IMG/VR virus record: IMGVR_UViG_3300043438_001827
Coordinates: 1-64,000 of that record
Length of the DNA: 64,000 bases
Strand: one strand, 5' to 3'
Source of the DNA: a virus
Below the pieces are notes generated by a model. That model was not told the origin of the DNA, did no database searches, and saw only the letters and a list, made by a program, of their open reading frames with translations. The translations under genes were made by a program, and so were the position numbers. Positions 25,305 through 36,028 of the stretch are shown piece after piece (within the stretch, counting starts at the first letter, position 1; each line of letters begins with the position of its first letter).

Positions 25305-25994
25305 ATGGCAGATGATTACTACAGTGGTCCAGTAAACAAGTATCTTCAAACATACACAACATTTTCTGGAGCAGATATTGTTGCCACCTTTGGTGGCGTA
25401 GAAATTGGAGCTCTATCTGGAATTACTTTCTCAGTAACCAGAGAAAAAGCACCAATCTACACAATGGGTTCCCCAAACCCACGCTCTTTTTCAAGAGGTA
25501 AAAGAGGTATAGCTGGTTCATTGATCTTTACGGTCTTTGATCGCCCAGCTCTCTATACCATGCTTGAGACGCATCACAACACTCCTGATGAGATGAAGTT
25601 CTACACAAGAGCACACAACACGATTCCTGGCGATCCAGGTCATAAGAGAGGCATCTCTACGGTAGATAGTACTGTAAGAGACGTAGTCAGCAAGACTCCT
25701 TTCTACGCAGACCAAATCCCACCATTCGACATTACAATTACTTTTGTTAACGAATATGGTCAAGCAGCAGCAAGATCAATCTATGGTTGCGAACTCCTCA
25801 ATGAGGGCTCAGGAGCATCAATGGATGACATCGTAATTGAAGAGACAATGACTTATGTTGCTCGTGAAATTGGTCCTATGTATAGAATCGCTACAGATCA
25901 GCTTCATAGAATGAATACTGAAGATCTTAACTCGATCATCAGTAGAGACGCTGTATCTTCATCTGCGCTTAATTCAGAGATTATACGTCCATAA
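25305..25994 (+). CDS. Tail tube protein, paralogue 1
   Basis: 229 residues. FSGADIVATFGGVEIGAL...SVTREKAPIYTMGSPNPRSFSRG (in part), then GIAGSLIFTVFDR and QIPPFDITITFVNEYG: the beta-barrel pattern of tube proteins from large myophages. Strong GGAGGG site and codon use similar to the second sheath, so probably the main tube. Followed by a strong terminator. Confidence 0.72.
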   Translation: MADDYYSGPVNKYLQTYTTFSGADIVATFGGVEIGALSGITFSVTREKAPIYTMGSPNPRSFSRGKRGIAGSLIFTVFDRPALYTMLETHHNTPDEMKFYTRAHNTIPGDPGHKRGISTVDSTVRDVVSKTPFYADQIPPFDITITFVNEYGQAAARSIYGCELLNEGSGASMDDIVIEETMTYVAREIGPMYRIATDQLHRMNTEDLNSIISRDAVSSSALNSEIIRP

Positions 25995-26018
25995 TTTAAT
26001 AAACAATAAAAAGAGTAT

Positions 26019-26063
26019 AAAGATAGTGGAGGATGGGTTAAACTTGTTCTCCACTATCTTTTT
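26019..26063 (+). terminator. Rho-independent terminator after tail tube gene
   Basis: A perfect 13-bp inverted repeat (26019-26031 AAAGATAGTGGAG pairs with 26049-26061), 17-base loop, followed by T residues. It lies 24 bases after the tube stop. It probably sets off the very abundant sheath and tube transcript from the lower-level genes downstream. The clearest terminator in the window. Confidence 0.85.
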
Positions 26064-26081
26064 CTATACAAAGGACACACA

Positions 26082-26846
26082 ATGGCAGATCCAGATCTTC
26101 CCCGCTATTTAGACATAGACGAATTGACTAGCCTAACTACTAGGAGTAGAAGAGCTACAAATTACGGTAATACTATTAAGAAATTTAGAAATGACAATGG
26201 TTTACCAGATCCTTTTTCGGATATGTCATTTTCTGGCTCAGACATTATGGCAACACTTGTTATTCCTAAAATTGGACCAAATGGGATATCAGAAGACCAA
26301 GGTGATGTTATAGAGTTAGCGGAATTACAAACAATAAGCTATTCTATGCACAGGGAAAATTCACCTGTAAGAACCTTGGGGCACGTAAACCCAAGAGGTT
26401 TTGTCAAAGGAGCCAGAACAATAGCTGGATCAATGATATTTACAGTGTTTAACGAGTATGCTTTTTACAGAATAGACAATTTCAAAAAAGCATTAGCTCA
26501 AACTAGAGGATTTTATTCTCCAGTAGCAGATATGTTACCACCATTTGATATAGTATTTAGCTTCTTCAATGAATATGGTATGGCTGCTAAAATGAAAATA
26601 TTTGGAGTAACAATAGTCGATGAAGGTCAAACAATGTCTATTGACGACCTTATCACCGAACAGACATACATGTTTATGGCTAGAGGAATACAACCATTGA
26701 TACAATTAGACCCAGCAGATGATGAGATTAGATATCCTCAGCAATTAGCGGCAGAAAAAGCTGAAAGACTTCAAATTTCAAACAATGCTTTTGGTGACTC
26801 AGTAGTTTCTGACTATAAAAACTTTATAGACATAATTCAAAGATAG
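26082..26846 (+). CDS. Tail tube-like protein, paralogue 2
   Basis: 254 residues. Aligns in plan with the main tube: FSGSDIMATLVIP, IELAELQTISYSMHRENSPVRTLGHVNPRGFVKG (in part), TIAGSMIFTVFNE, LPPFDIVFSFFNEYG. Likely a minor tube ring or tube initiator near the baseplate. AAGGACAC upstream. 7 bases separate it from the third copy. Confidence 0.65.
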   Translation: MADPDLPRYLDIDELTSLTTRSRRATNYGNTIKKFRNDNGLPDPFSDMSFSGSDIMATLVIPKIGPNGISEDQGDVIELAELQTISYSMHRENSPVRTLGHVNPRGFVKGARTIAGSMIFTVFNEYAFYRIDNFKKALAQTRGFYSPVADMLPPFDIVFSFFNEYGMAAKMKIFGVTIVDEGQTMSIDDLITEQTYMFMARGIQPLIQLDPADDEIRYPQQLAAEKAERLQISNNAFGDSVVSDYKNFIDIIQR

Positions 26847-26853
26847 GTATAAA

Positions 26854-27903
26854 ATGGCAGCACCATATAGACCATTTAGTGGTTATATTCCATACGGGCA
26901 GGTTGTTAATAACAAACTAGCAGGAGCTGGAACAACTTTTGATCCACTATCCAATGATATAGATTTGGTTTGGGCAGGTGGAAAAGACTCAAATGAAAAA
27001 ACTTTTAGTAGCTATTATGACTATTATTTTTCTGGTGAAGACGTAAAGGTATACATTGATGGTTTATTTGACCCTAAGGATGAATTAGATATACAGGGTT
27101 TAGCTTTTGCTATTGAACAGCAAAAAACTCCACTATATGGATTCTGGTCTTATAATTTTGATGCAATGATGTTAGGCACTAGAGGCGTAGCAGGAGTAAT
27201 CAGCGTATTTACGCGTTATCCTAGAAGAATGACAGATCTGCTTGAAAAAGCAGCTCAAGTCAGAGTCAATTCAGCTTCTTCAAAAACCAATGTAGGAAGT
27301 GTTGTTTCTTCCCTAAGATCTCAAACAGAATCTTCTATAGATGAAGAGAATGTATCAAAATACTGGGGATATAGCCAATTAGATAGAGTGACCACTAGTG
27401 CGGTCAACCCAGCTTTAGCAGACAATGTTCAAGGTGGATATGCAAATGGTGACCACAATATTTTTAGTGCCCATCCCCCATTTAATCTAGTTATAATGTA
27501 TGGAGTTCAGGATTCAAGCTTAACTACTATTGGCGCAACTGATAATTCTAGTTCTGCAGACATAGAAAGAATGAACAATCTAGATAGAATAATGGTTACG
27601 GATGTAAATCAAAGAACCGTAAAGTTAAGCACTAATCAAAATCCAATGAAGATTATTATACAAAATGTTCACTTAACTAAGATGTCAACGCAATACCAAG
27701 CTGCAGGCGGAGCCTTAGTTGAGCAGTATTCTTTTATGGCAAGAGATTATTACTTTTCAAATGCCAATATTAGAAATGGATCAGATAGAGCTAATGTTAC
27801 AACAGTACCAAATACAACCAATACTGTTCCAGCTAATAATGTTGGAGAAGAAGTCCAAAATCCAATGGTTAATATAAACTTCCAAGGATTAGGAACACTT
27901 TAG
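26854..27903 (+). CDS. Tail tube-like protein, paralogue 3
   Basis: 349 residues, more diverged and with insertions: FSGEDVKVYIDG, LDIQGLAFAIEQQKTPLYGFWSYNFD, GTRGVAGVISVFTRY, HPPFNLVIMYGVQ, then a polar C-terminal tail. Probably another tube-end or baseplate-adaptor ring. The three-copy series suggests duplication and specialisation of tube proteins. Confidence 0.6.
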   Translation: MAAPYRPFSGYIPYGQVVNNKLAGAGTTFDPLSNDIDLVWAGGKDSNEKTFSSYYDYYFSGEDVKVYIDGLFDPKDELDIQGLAFAIEQQKTPLYGFWSYNFDAMMLGTRGVAGVISVFTRYPRRMTDLLEKAAQVRVNSASSKTNVGSVVSSLRSQTESSIDEENVSKYWGYSQLDRVTTSAVNPALADNVQGGYANGDHNIFSAHPPFNLVIMYGVQDSSLTTIGATDNSSSADIERMNNLDRIMVTDVNQRTVKLSTNQNPMKIIIQNVHLTKMSTQYQAAGGALVEQYSFMARDYYFSNANIRNGSDRANVTTVPNTTNTVPANNVGEEVQNPMVNINFQGLGTL

Positions 27904-27924
27904 CCAAAAACTGATAATATATGA

Positions 27925-27930
27925 TATAAT
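27925..27930 (+). promoter_or_regulatory. Possible -10 element TATAAT
   Basis: TGATATAATG in the spacer, 26 bases before the chosen ATG at 27957, which has AAAGGAG upstream. No clear -35 box. It could start the chaperone/tape-measure transcript. Confidence 0.45.
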
Positions 27931-27956
27931 GAATGATATTTAATAAAGGAGTTTTA

Positions 27957-28496
27957 ATGTCAGAGAATAGAAAAGTTATCGTTAAGAATAATGATGAGAA
28001 TTTAGCAGAAATGGCGTCTGCAGATTACGCAGAAGTTTATTCAGTCAAAGATGCCCCAGAAGGGGATGATGAAGTCGTAGTAAGATCAGACATGGTAGAA
28101 GATCCCGCAGAAGCAACTTCTGTAGATCAGCTTGAAGACGATGTCGAGATATTCGAAGATGGTCCAACCGCAGGCCAAGTAAAAGCCTGGAAAAAAATGC
28201 ATGGAGAAGTATACGTTACTTCCATCTCCTTTGATAAGCATATAATTTGGAGAGTGCTTTCTAGAATTGAATACAAGCAATTAGTAAAGAAGATGGAACA
28301 GCTTATCCAGGCTGGTCAGATGTCTCAGGCCGAAGCTAATATGTGGAATGAGGAAGCTATTTCAGAACTGTGCATACTTTACCCATCTTACGATAAAAGA
28401 TCGCTTACAGAGGACATGGCAGGCCTCCCATCGCTTATCTCACAAGAGGTACTTGAAGCTTCAGGCTTCGTAGCCTTAGAGGTAAGACAACTATAA
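27957..28496 (+). CDS. Tail assembly chaperone-like protein (first)
   Basis: 179 residues from the ATG at 27957 (AAAGGAG site; an ATG at 27933 lacks one). Acidic N-terminal half; the C-terminal half (GEVYVTSISFDKHIIWRVLSRIEYKQLVKKMEQL) has the wording of tail chaperones that bind the tape measure. It lies directly before a second chaperone-like gene and then the tape measure, the standard order. The stop (28494-28496) precedes the next ATG by one base. Confidence 0.6.
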   Translation: MSENRKVIVKNNDENLAEMASADYAEVYSVKDAPEGDDEVVVRSDMVEDPAEATSVDQLEDDVEIFEDGPTAGQVKAWKKMHGEVYVTSISFDKHIIWRVLSRIEYKQLVKKMEQLIQAGQMSQAEANMWNEEAISELCILYPSYDKRSLTEDMAGLPSLISQEVLEASGFVALEVRQL

Positions 28497-28497
28497 A

Positions 28498-29128
28498 ATG
28501 TTAGATCCAGAATCATTATATTCCTTAAAGCAGAAATATGGTTCTATATTTAATGTTACAATAAAACGGAAAAGAATATTATTTTAAAGAATTAAATTTT
28601 TCCGAATTTGATAAAGTTGCGGAATATAGAAATAATTCTGACTATTCCTCTGCCGATATAGAGGACATCATATTGCTATCCTCGATAGTTCATCCTGAAG
28701 AGTTTGATATAAACCAGATTCCTCCAGGAGCAGTATCTTCTCTATGTGAAGAAATAATACAATTTTCTGGTTTCTCTTCTCCTAAAGTAGCTAAAATGAT
28801 TTTAGAGCAAAAAAGAGAAAAAGCTTCTTCTGTTAGAAGCTTAATGAAAGCCTTTGTTTTGGCTACTATACATACATATACCCCAGAGTTTTTAGATGGT
28901 TTAACATATTCTCAATTGGCAGAAAGAGTAGCTCTAGCTGAAAAAATTATAGAGATACAACAAGCTACCGCTGGTATGGAATCTACAAATGTAACTTTGG
29001 CATTAATAGATCCCGAAGAAGAAAAACAAAAAGAAGCAGAGAAAGCTTCTAGATACAATGCCTCCAGAAAAGAAGGAGAGGCAGCGTATGAAGACCCAAT
29101 TGCTAGAAAGCTTATGGGCAGAGGTTAG
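28498..29128 (+). CDS. Tail assembly chaperone-like protein (second), CGGA +1 shift
   Basis: Codons 1-23 run from the ATG at 28498 to AAA at 28564. CGGA (28567-28570) is read as one codon and the frame goes on at 28571 to the TAG at 29128, giving 209 residues. Unshifted translation stops at 28585 after 29 residues. Across the site the product reads FNVTIK-x-KEYYFKELNFSEFD, the typical opening of tail chaperones, where this place is usually Gly (wording like VTINGKEY). The second part has the helical chaperone body and a charged tail. The 102 bases between the site and the next ATG (28673) are fully coding in the shifted frame. Confidence 0.8.
28567..28570 (+). other. CGGA recoding site 1 (+1)
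   Basis: Context ATA AAA CGGA AAA GAA. In-frame CGG at codon 24 of the second tail chaperone; frame 1 before, frame 2 after. Unshifted stop TAA at 28585-28587. Confidence 0.9.
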
Positions 29129-29152
29129 TACATAAAAGATTAAAAGGTATTT

Positions 29153-32100
29153 ATGCAAAGGGACAGCCAACCAATACATAATATAGGTTTTGGTGTTACT
29201 TCTCGTGACCTTAGAAATCAAAATGGACAAAAAGATAACCCATCACCAAATTCTGGTTTTATAGAACAAGCGTTGCATGGGCATCCAGCTTTAAAAACAG
29301 CAACAGCATTTATCGCTACAGGATTAGCCGTTCATTATTCGGGAGCCTTTTTTAGACAAGGCGGGATGAAGCTTGGCTTTAAATTATCTCAAGCAGCAGC
29401 CGAAAATAGAAGTAGCGTTTTTGCAGGGTTAGAAAGAAACTTACTTAAGGTAAGAAGTACCCTAGACCTACTAGAGGGTGTAGCTAGAGAAACCGCAGGA
29501 ACTGAAAGATTAGTCTTTAACCTGGGTACAGATGTATCTCAAAACTTATCAACTGGATATGGCGACAAGTCTTTTAGAAGAAGCTTTGGTTATGCTAGAG
29601 AGACAGGCACAGAGTGGGGTGCTAGGCAAGAAATGCAGTCTAAGCTCGTAAGAGCTGCTAGAAAATCACTGTATGAAGTCCCAGCCTTAATGGTGGCGAA
29701 TAAAGTTCAAGATAAAATTACTGGACATGGTAAAGACGAACAAAATAATAGAGACAAAAAATGGTATAGTCCAACGTCTATTGTTACCGATTTAGGTAAG
29801 AGTTTTACTAGAGCTCTTACTGGTTATACTTTAGGCTATGCTATTCCTGGGGCTGCTGCTGGTGTTGCTAAATCAAGCTCTCTTAATTTCTTTTATGAAA
29901 CGGCAAATAATTGGGATTCTATTATCCAACAGTCTGCTGCGGGTATGTTTAGAGCCAAAGCCGCAAAGATGATGGTTGGTAGCGCAAAAGGCCTTCAGGC
30001 ACTACTGCAAGAGGTTGGCCATGATGCAGCTGATTTACTAGGTAAGACAATTGATTTGTCTGCAAGGTCAACAGGAGCCTTAGCTGCTGGATGGATCGAG
30101 CAGAATAGAGAGCACGGAAGAAATACCGTAGCTCAATTATACCAAAATAGAAGAGGCTTGAATCCAACAACTTCAGATGCTAGCTCTATCAGTTCCGATA
30201 TAGGAAGAAGAGAAAAAGCAAGATTTTTAGCCACTAGTCTTTTTGGCAGGAATAATCAAACAGTAGGAACTAAGGTTACAAACGAAGAACTGCTTAGTCT
30301 AATACCTGGTGCAAAATCTGTTATGAACAGTGCACAAGCCACAAAAGGTAAATACAGATTAGTAAAAGACGCTCAAACAATATTAAAAGACACTAGTCAA
30401 CTTGACAACATCCTATTAAGGGGAACGGAAAGAGTTACAAGGGATGCTGCTGGAGTTGGCTCTGCAGAATTGGCTGACCTTCACCTTATATACAAGGACT
30501 CTTTAGCTAGAACAATACAAGAATTGCAAATTAAATCTAATCAACCTTTTGAAAGAATTGCTGATAGATTAAGCGCAATAACAAATGTAGGACGGAAAGT
30601 CTAGAGGACCAAGTAAAAAAAGTCTTTTAGATAGAGTAACAAATGAAGAATATAAAAAAGTAGTTGAAAAAAACCTAATAGATACATATGGTATTGATAA
30701 GGAAACTGCAAAAAGATTTACTGATTCTCTTAAATTTGAAAAAGACCACCTAAAAACAGTTATTGGTTTAGGTCAAGGAGAAGAACTAATAGTCGTAGCT
30801 GCAGAGGAAAAAATAGCTATAGGTAGTCAGAAGATATTCCATGATGACTTCTTTGCCGGTCTTATAGAAAAATTTAACTCATCAAAATATGCAAGAACAG
30901 CAAATAATTCATATAAATTAGATATAGACGCTCGCAATTTACAAAAAGTTTTCAAAACAGCAGACGAGGCATTAAAAGATGGAGATTTTAATGATTTAGT
31001 TAAACTTAAGGCTGATAAACTCCAAAATATAATGCTTCAAAGAGAATCAGACAATTTAACCTCAACCATATTAACTGAAGGAAGAATATTAAGTTCCGAT
31101 TATACGGCAAATAAAGTTGGAAACGCTGAATTAAAATTTTTATCACAACAAGCAGCAAAACACCTAGGGTGGAATAACAAAGGCAGTGCTGAACTATTCT
31201 TAATAGATAAAGGTATAGATCCATCAAATCTAGGACAACTAAGAGCCTACTTAATGGATCAAAAGATAATGACAACAGGTTCGCTAGAAGGTGGGCTTAG
31301 AGGTTATCTTGGTTTTAAAAAAATTAGTTTAGACGATCAACTTAAATCAGACAAAATAAGATTAGAATCATTAAGAAATAATAAAGACGTTCCTTTTCTA
31401 GACCCAGGCTTTATTGAAGATCAAGGGCAGATTTATAGTCAAATCGAAAATTTTAAAGCAAGCATCACCAAGCCATCATCTCCAAAGCATAACATTTCTG
31501 GTAGATACAGATATGGTGAAGCAGGAAGATCTGGGTCTTTAGATGTAAATCCAGTAATAGAAGCAGCTCAAAAGACGTTTGATTTTTTAACAAATGAGAT
31601 TAAACTTCCTGTAGTTCACTTTAATCCACTATCACTATTGGGCGGTAAAGATTTATCTGCTATGAGAAAAGCGGGTGATTTTCAAATCATACCAGGAAGG
31701 TCTAATAACCCATTTGTAAGAAATGAAGCCGAAGGGGCAGAACTATTAACGTGGAGCAGAACTGGTGGTTTCCTTGGCTCAAAAGGAGAGGTAAATGTTT
31801 ATCGATTCAATGAAGCCACTGGCCAGATAGAGGCAGAAAAATTAGCAGGAAAATTTAGACCGTTATCTAGAGACTCTAAGTCGATGACAGGAAAAACTGC
31901 AGAGTTTGCATCAGGCGAAGGAAGAGTAAAACCAGAAAATGATTCATTCCTAAAAACAGCATTAAATTTTGATCCAGAACAATCTCCTTCTGTCCCAAGA
32001 TTTATCGGCAGAATGGTTAATAGGAAATTTGATATAAACAATGAAGCAGTCATGGCTAAGATCATTTCCGCAAAAGAAGGCGAAGAATTTAGCGTACCTG

Positions 32101-35100
32101 GATTTGGAAGAAGAAAAAAATTAATATTAAGTTCAGAAACATCTGGACAGGTTACTAGACAAACTTTATTAGATGCTAGAACTGGAGAAACTGTAGCATC
32201 GCATGCCGATTTGATGGAAGCTTTTACCGCTTTTGCGGATAGTACATTCAATCAAGGAACTCCAAGAAAAGTTGCAGACCTACTCTTAGGTGAAAATACT
32301 ATTCTTCCATATGCAGCAAGAGAAGCCGATAGATATGGTGAAAGCTTAATTAGAAATTTCAATACGGTAACTAATACTTCTCACGTTCAAAAAATAGTAG
32401 GAGGTTTCGAAGAAAGCATTAACGCACTTCACGAAACAGGTGTCCAGTTAGTTAAACAAGGTAAGGCAGATAAAGCAGAAAAGATTTTTGATCAATATGC
32501 AACTTTAAAAAAGGGTCATAATAGATTACTTCGATTTACAGAAATGGATCAAGTCCAACTTTCTGCTGAATCCAGATTATTTGAAAATTCACCAAGTATT
32601 TTAACTAATTTAGATGAATTTAAATCAGAAGCAGTAAGATTAGCTATACAGCAAGAAGTTATCTTAGGACAAGAATTTGCTCCTGAGGTAATTAAAAGAA
32701 TTTCCAGTGGAATTGATGATCTATATACTCAGGGAATCATAACAGCAGCTCAAAGAGCAGAAGCGCAATCTTCTACAACATCTACTGTATTTAACTTAGC
32801 GGCATTTGAAACATACAACTTTGAAAAGGGAACAGATCTTATTGCTGGGATTCAAATTAACCCCGCAGAAAGATTTAGGGAAAGTAAAAGAATTCTTCAA
32901 GAGAATCCAGAACTATTGCGTCCTTTTACGGAAGGCTCAATTGCAGAACCAAGGTTATCTAAGCACTCAATTCCTATTCGCAAAGCTGCACCATTCGTAA
33001 AGAAATATTTTTCTCCAAGTAAATATAAATTTACAGATAATGTTTCTCCTATTTCTGGAGATTCAGAATATACGGTCATGCCAACCTTTTCAACGGCATT
33101 AAAAAGAAATCCTAAAGATACTCTATTAAGCGCAAGTGGAATACGAACATATGGAAATGAAGAAGGTTTTTCATCTGGTTCTGTACCAATTTCGCACATG
33201 TCAGAAAGGCTTAATAGATTCTTTGGGACAGTGGGGGCTGGGGTAGATCCAAACGCTTATAGTGGCCCATTATCAATGTATGCAGCTGGTTATATGGGCC
33301 AAAGGGTTCTCCCTGGAATTGCTATAGCAACAACAGCTCTAGCCGTAGACAGAGAGCTTGGTGGTGCTGTTAATGATAGAGATGAAAATGGCAATAAAGT
33401 ATACACACCCTTAGTAACAACTGGAGCAGCAAGAGTAGCAGTAGAAGCAAGAGCTATGATGTCAGCGATTACTCCTGGTGGAATGGATTACGCTCAAAAG
33501 AAAAACCAACTACTAGAAGGCGAAACAGCTGTAAGACAAGGCAGATGGTGGGCCTTAGGTAATACTCAGTTTAAAGGTGGAAAAATCCAATACTTTAGAC
33601 CTTCTTGGTATAGAAGATTAAAATCAGCTGGAAAGTTTACACCAGAGGGTCTTGGGACCCCAATGGAAAACTTATTATACAACCAAGACTATTCTCCACT
33701 TAGACCAATAGATCCATATAGATTTGAACGTGAGCATTATGAGGATAGACCATATCCTTTAACTGGAGAATATTTCACTGGTCCATTTGGTGCTTTAACT
33801 CCAGCATTAAATATGACTGTTGGAAAAATACTTAAACCACAAAAGACAATGCATGAAGAAGAGGTAAATAGAGCCCTTGCCTCATACGAACCTGCTGGAG
33901 AATCAGGTGCATATCTAAGACAACAACGTACCATTTATGAGAAGTCTAACATGGTTCCAAACCCAGGAGTATCTTATCCAGCTGCGCCACCTTCTTCTCT
34001 CCCATTAAAACCAACAAAATTTGTACCAATAAACTCTAGCAGTAATGGGGATGGTTCTATTGCTGCAGCCAATCAAAGATATTCTAACGCAGCAGGGCCT
34101 ACTGGAAGTGCAGCTCAAAGTGTAATAAAACAAATATCTTCTGCTAACAATTCACTATCAACAGGATATGGTTCTGATACTAAATCTAAAAAAATAAAAA
34201 GAACTAATAGAACAAGAGGCGAAAGTGTAGCTCAAGAAGTTACTTATGGTCCACCATCAGGTCCAAAAATGATGCCTGAAAAAATTGTTTCAGCAGGAGC
34301 TCCTATAAGAACTGGATCTAATGAATATCAAGCTGGAGACTTAGGTTATAAATTACAAGAAACAGCTGGTATATATGGTTTTGGCTTTGGTCAAATTAGA
34401 CAAAAATTAGGATTAGGGAAACAAGACTTAAGTCCAGATAGAGCAGTTTTGCAATCCGCTGACAAAGCGTATGGATCAACAAGAGCATTTTGGGACTTGA
34501 ATCTTGGTGGAATGGGTGACATACCTCTTCCGTCTCAAGGCCCCTTGGGAAATATAGAATTATCAGAAATAGTAAGAAGACTTGTTCCTAGGGAAAGAAC
34601 TGATGTTAGTTACCTAAACCCTATTAAAAATACAATGGGTAAAAAATATCCTTTCCTACCAGGAAGCGATAACTTCATAGATTTTACAACGGGAGATCCT
34701 TATACGAAAGTAGCAGAAGGAGAAATACGTTTACCTGGTATAGGGTATGAAAGATTCAATAAAATTTATCCAGGTAAAAATGGTAAATATGGAGCTGTCA
34801 ATCAGTTAGATATATTAGCAGACGTTGCTCCGTTTTCTAGAGAGTTTAAGCAATTAGATAGAAGAGTAGATAAGATGGATCTTTCCGAAGAGGAAAGACA
34901 AAAAGTATCACAAATCAGGGCTCAAAAGAAAGCAATTCAAGAATCTAAAGTTCAATTTGTTTCCTATAACCAAACTAAAGGTACAATTTCTAACGCAATC
35001 AAAAATCCTTTTTCTACAGCAAAAGAAGCTTTTTTACATACAGACAACTTTATCAATAATAAGTTCACAGGTGAACAAAATGCAACAGAAAATTGGGAAA

Positions 35101-36023
35101 GAAAAAATGTATATGGTGCAACATTCCCAGAGTGGCAAAGACCAGTAGAAAGCTTTATTAAACCAATTTATTACAAAGGTACTCAAAGAAATCCTTTATT
35201 AGCTGGCGCAATTGGTGCAACAGTAGGCGCAAGTATCCTTGGTGGATCACGAAAGGGTAGAATTATTGGTGGCACCATCGGTGCATTAACGGTAGGTGGT
35301 TATTCAGCTGCCCATAAAATATCCAGTGCAGTTACTGGAAAAAGATTTATTCCACTTGAAAGAAAAAAAGAACTAGCATTAGAAGAATATTCAGATATAT
35401 TAAATTACACCAAATACACTACAGCCGCAGCTAGAGCAAGACTAAATGGTGATGAACAAACCGCTAAAGAATATATGGCAGCATCTAGAAAGACAATGTA
35501 TGGTACTAACTTGGATACTCCTTCAATAGATGTTTTAGCCGCAGGTATTCCTAAGAGGAAAAAAGATTATTTTAAAGAGATGATTACTGCTCCAGAACAT
35601 GAAAGAAAAAATATATTATCAACAGCAGGTCGATTAGAAAGAAGAATCTATGAAGCTGCATGGGGAATGCCAGTAGAAAAAAAACCAGACTTAGTAGACT
35701 ATTTCCAAACGCATGAACTTCCTGGCCCGAATTGGGAAGGATGGCACCCAAATACAAATATGGAACATGTTAAAATTAAAACTGGACAATCTATGGGTCT
35801 GGAAATGTCTCAAATGGGTTACTATCCACAACAGATAAAAGAAGCTAATTTAACAAATCCAAGTTATCCAGAATTTGGCAGTGGAAAAAAAATTAACTCC
35901 GCTAAGGAAGTAAGGCAAAAGTTACAAGCCTTAATGAATGACAATGGAATTAACGGAAGAATGATTCCCGTTAAAAGATACAATAATGATAATAGAGTTA
36001 ACGTTTCAGCAGGGATTAGGTAA
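29153..36023 (+). CDS. Tail tape measure protein, CGGA +1 shift
   Basis: Codons 1-480 from the ATG at 29153; CGGA at 30593-30596; then 1,808 residues from 30597 to the TAA at 36023: 2,289 in all. The 435 bases between the site and the first later ATG (31032) have no stop and read as lysine-rich coding (KSRGPSKKSLLDRV). Long helical stretches alternate with hydrophobic, glycine-rich segments (AIPGAAAGVAKS near 230; GAIGATVGASILGG near 2,017), as in tape measures, which set tail length and enter the host membrane. It follows the chaperones as expected. Unshifted translation ends at 483 residues. Confidence 0.78.
30593..30596 (+). other. CGGA recoding site 2 (+1)
   Basis: Context GTA GGA CGGA AAG TCT. 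In-frame CGG at codon 481 of the tape measure; frame 2 before, frame 0 after. Unshifted stop TAG at 30602-30604. Confidence 0.92.
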
Positions 36024-36028
36024 TACTT

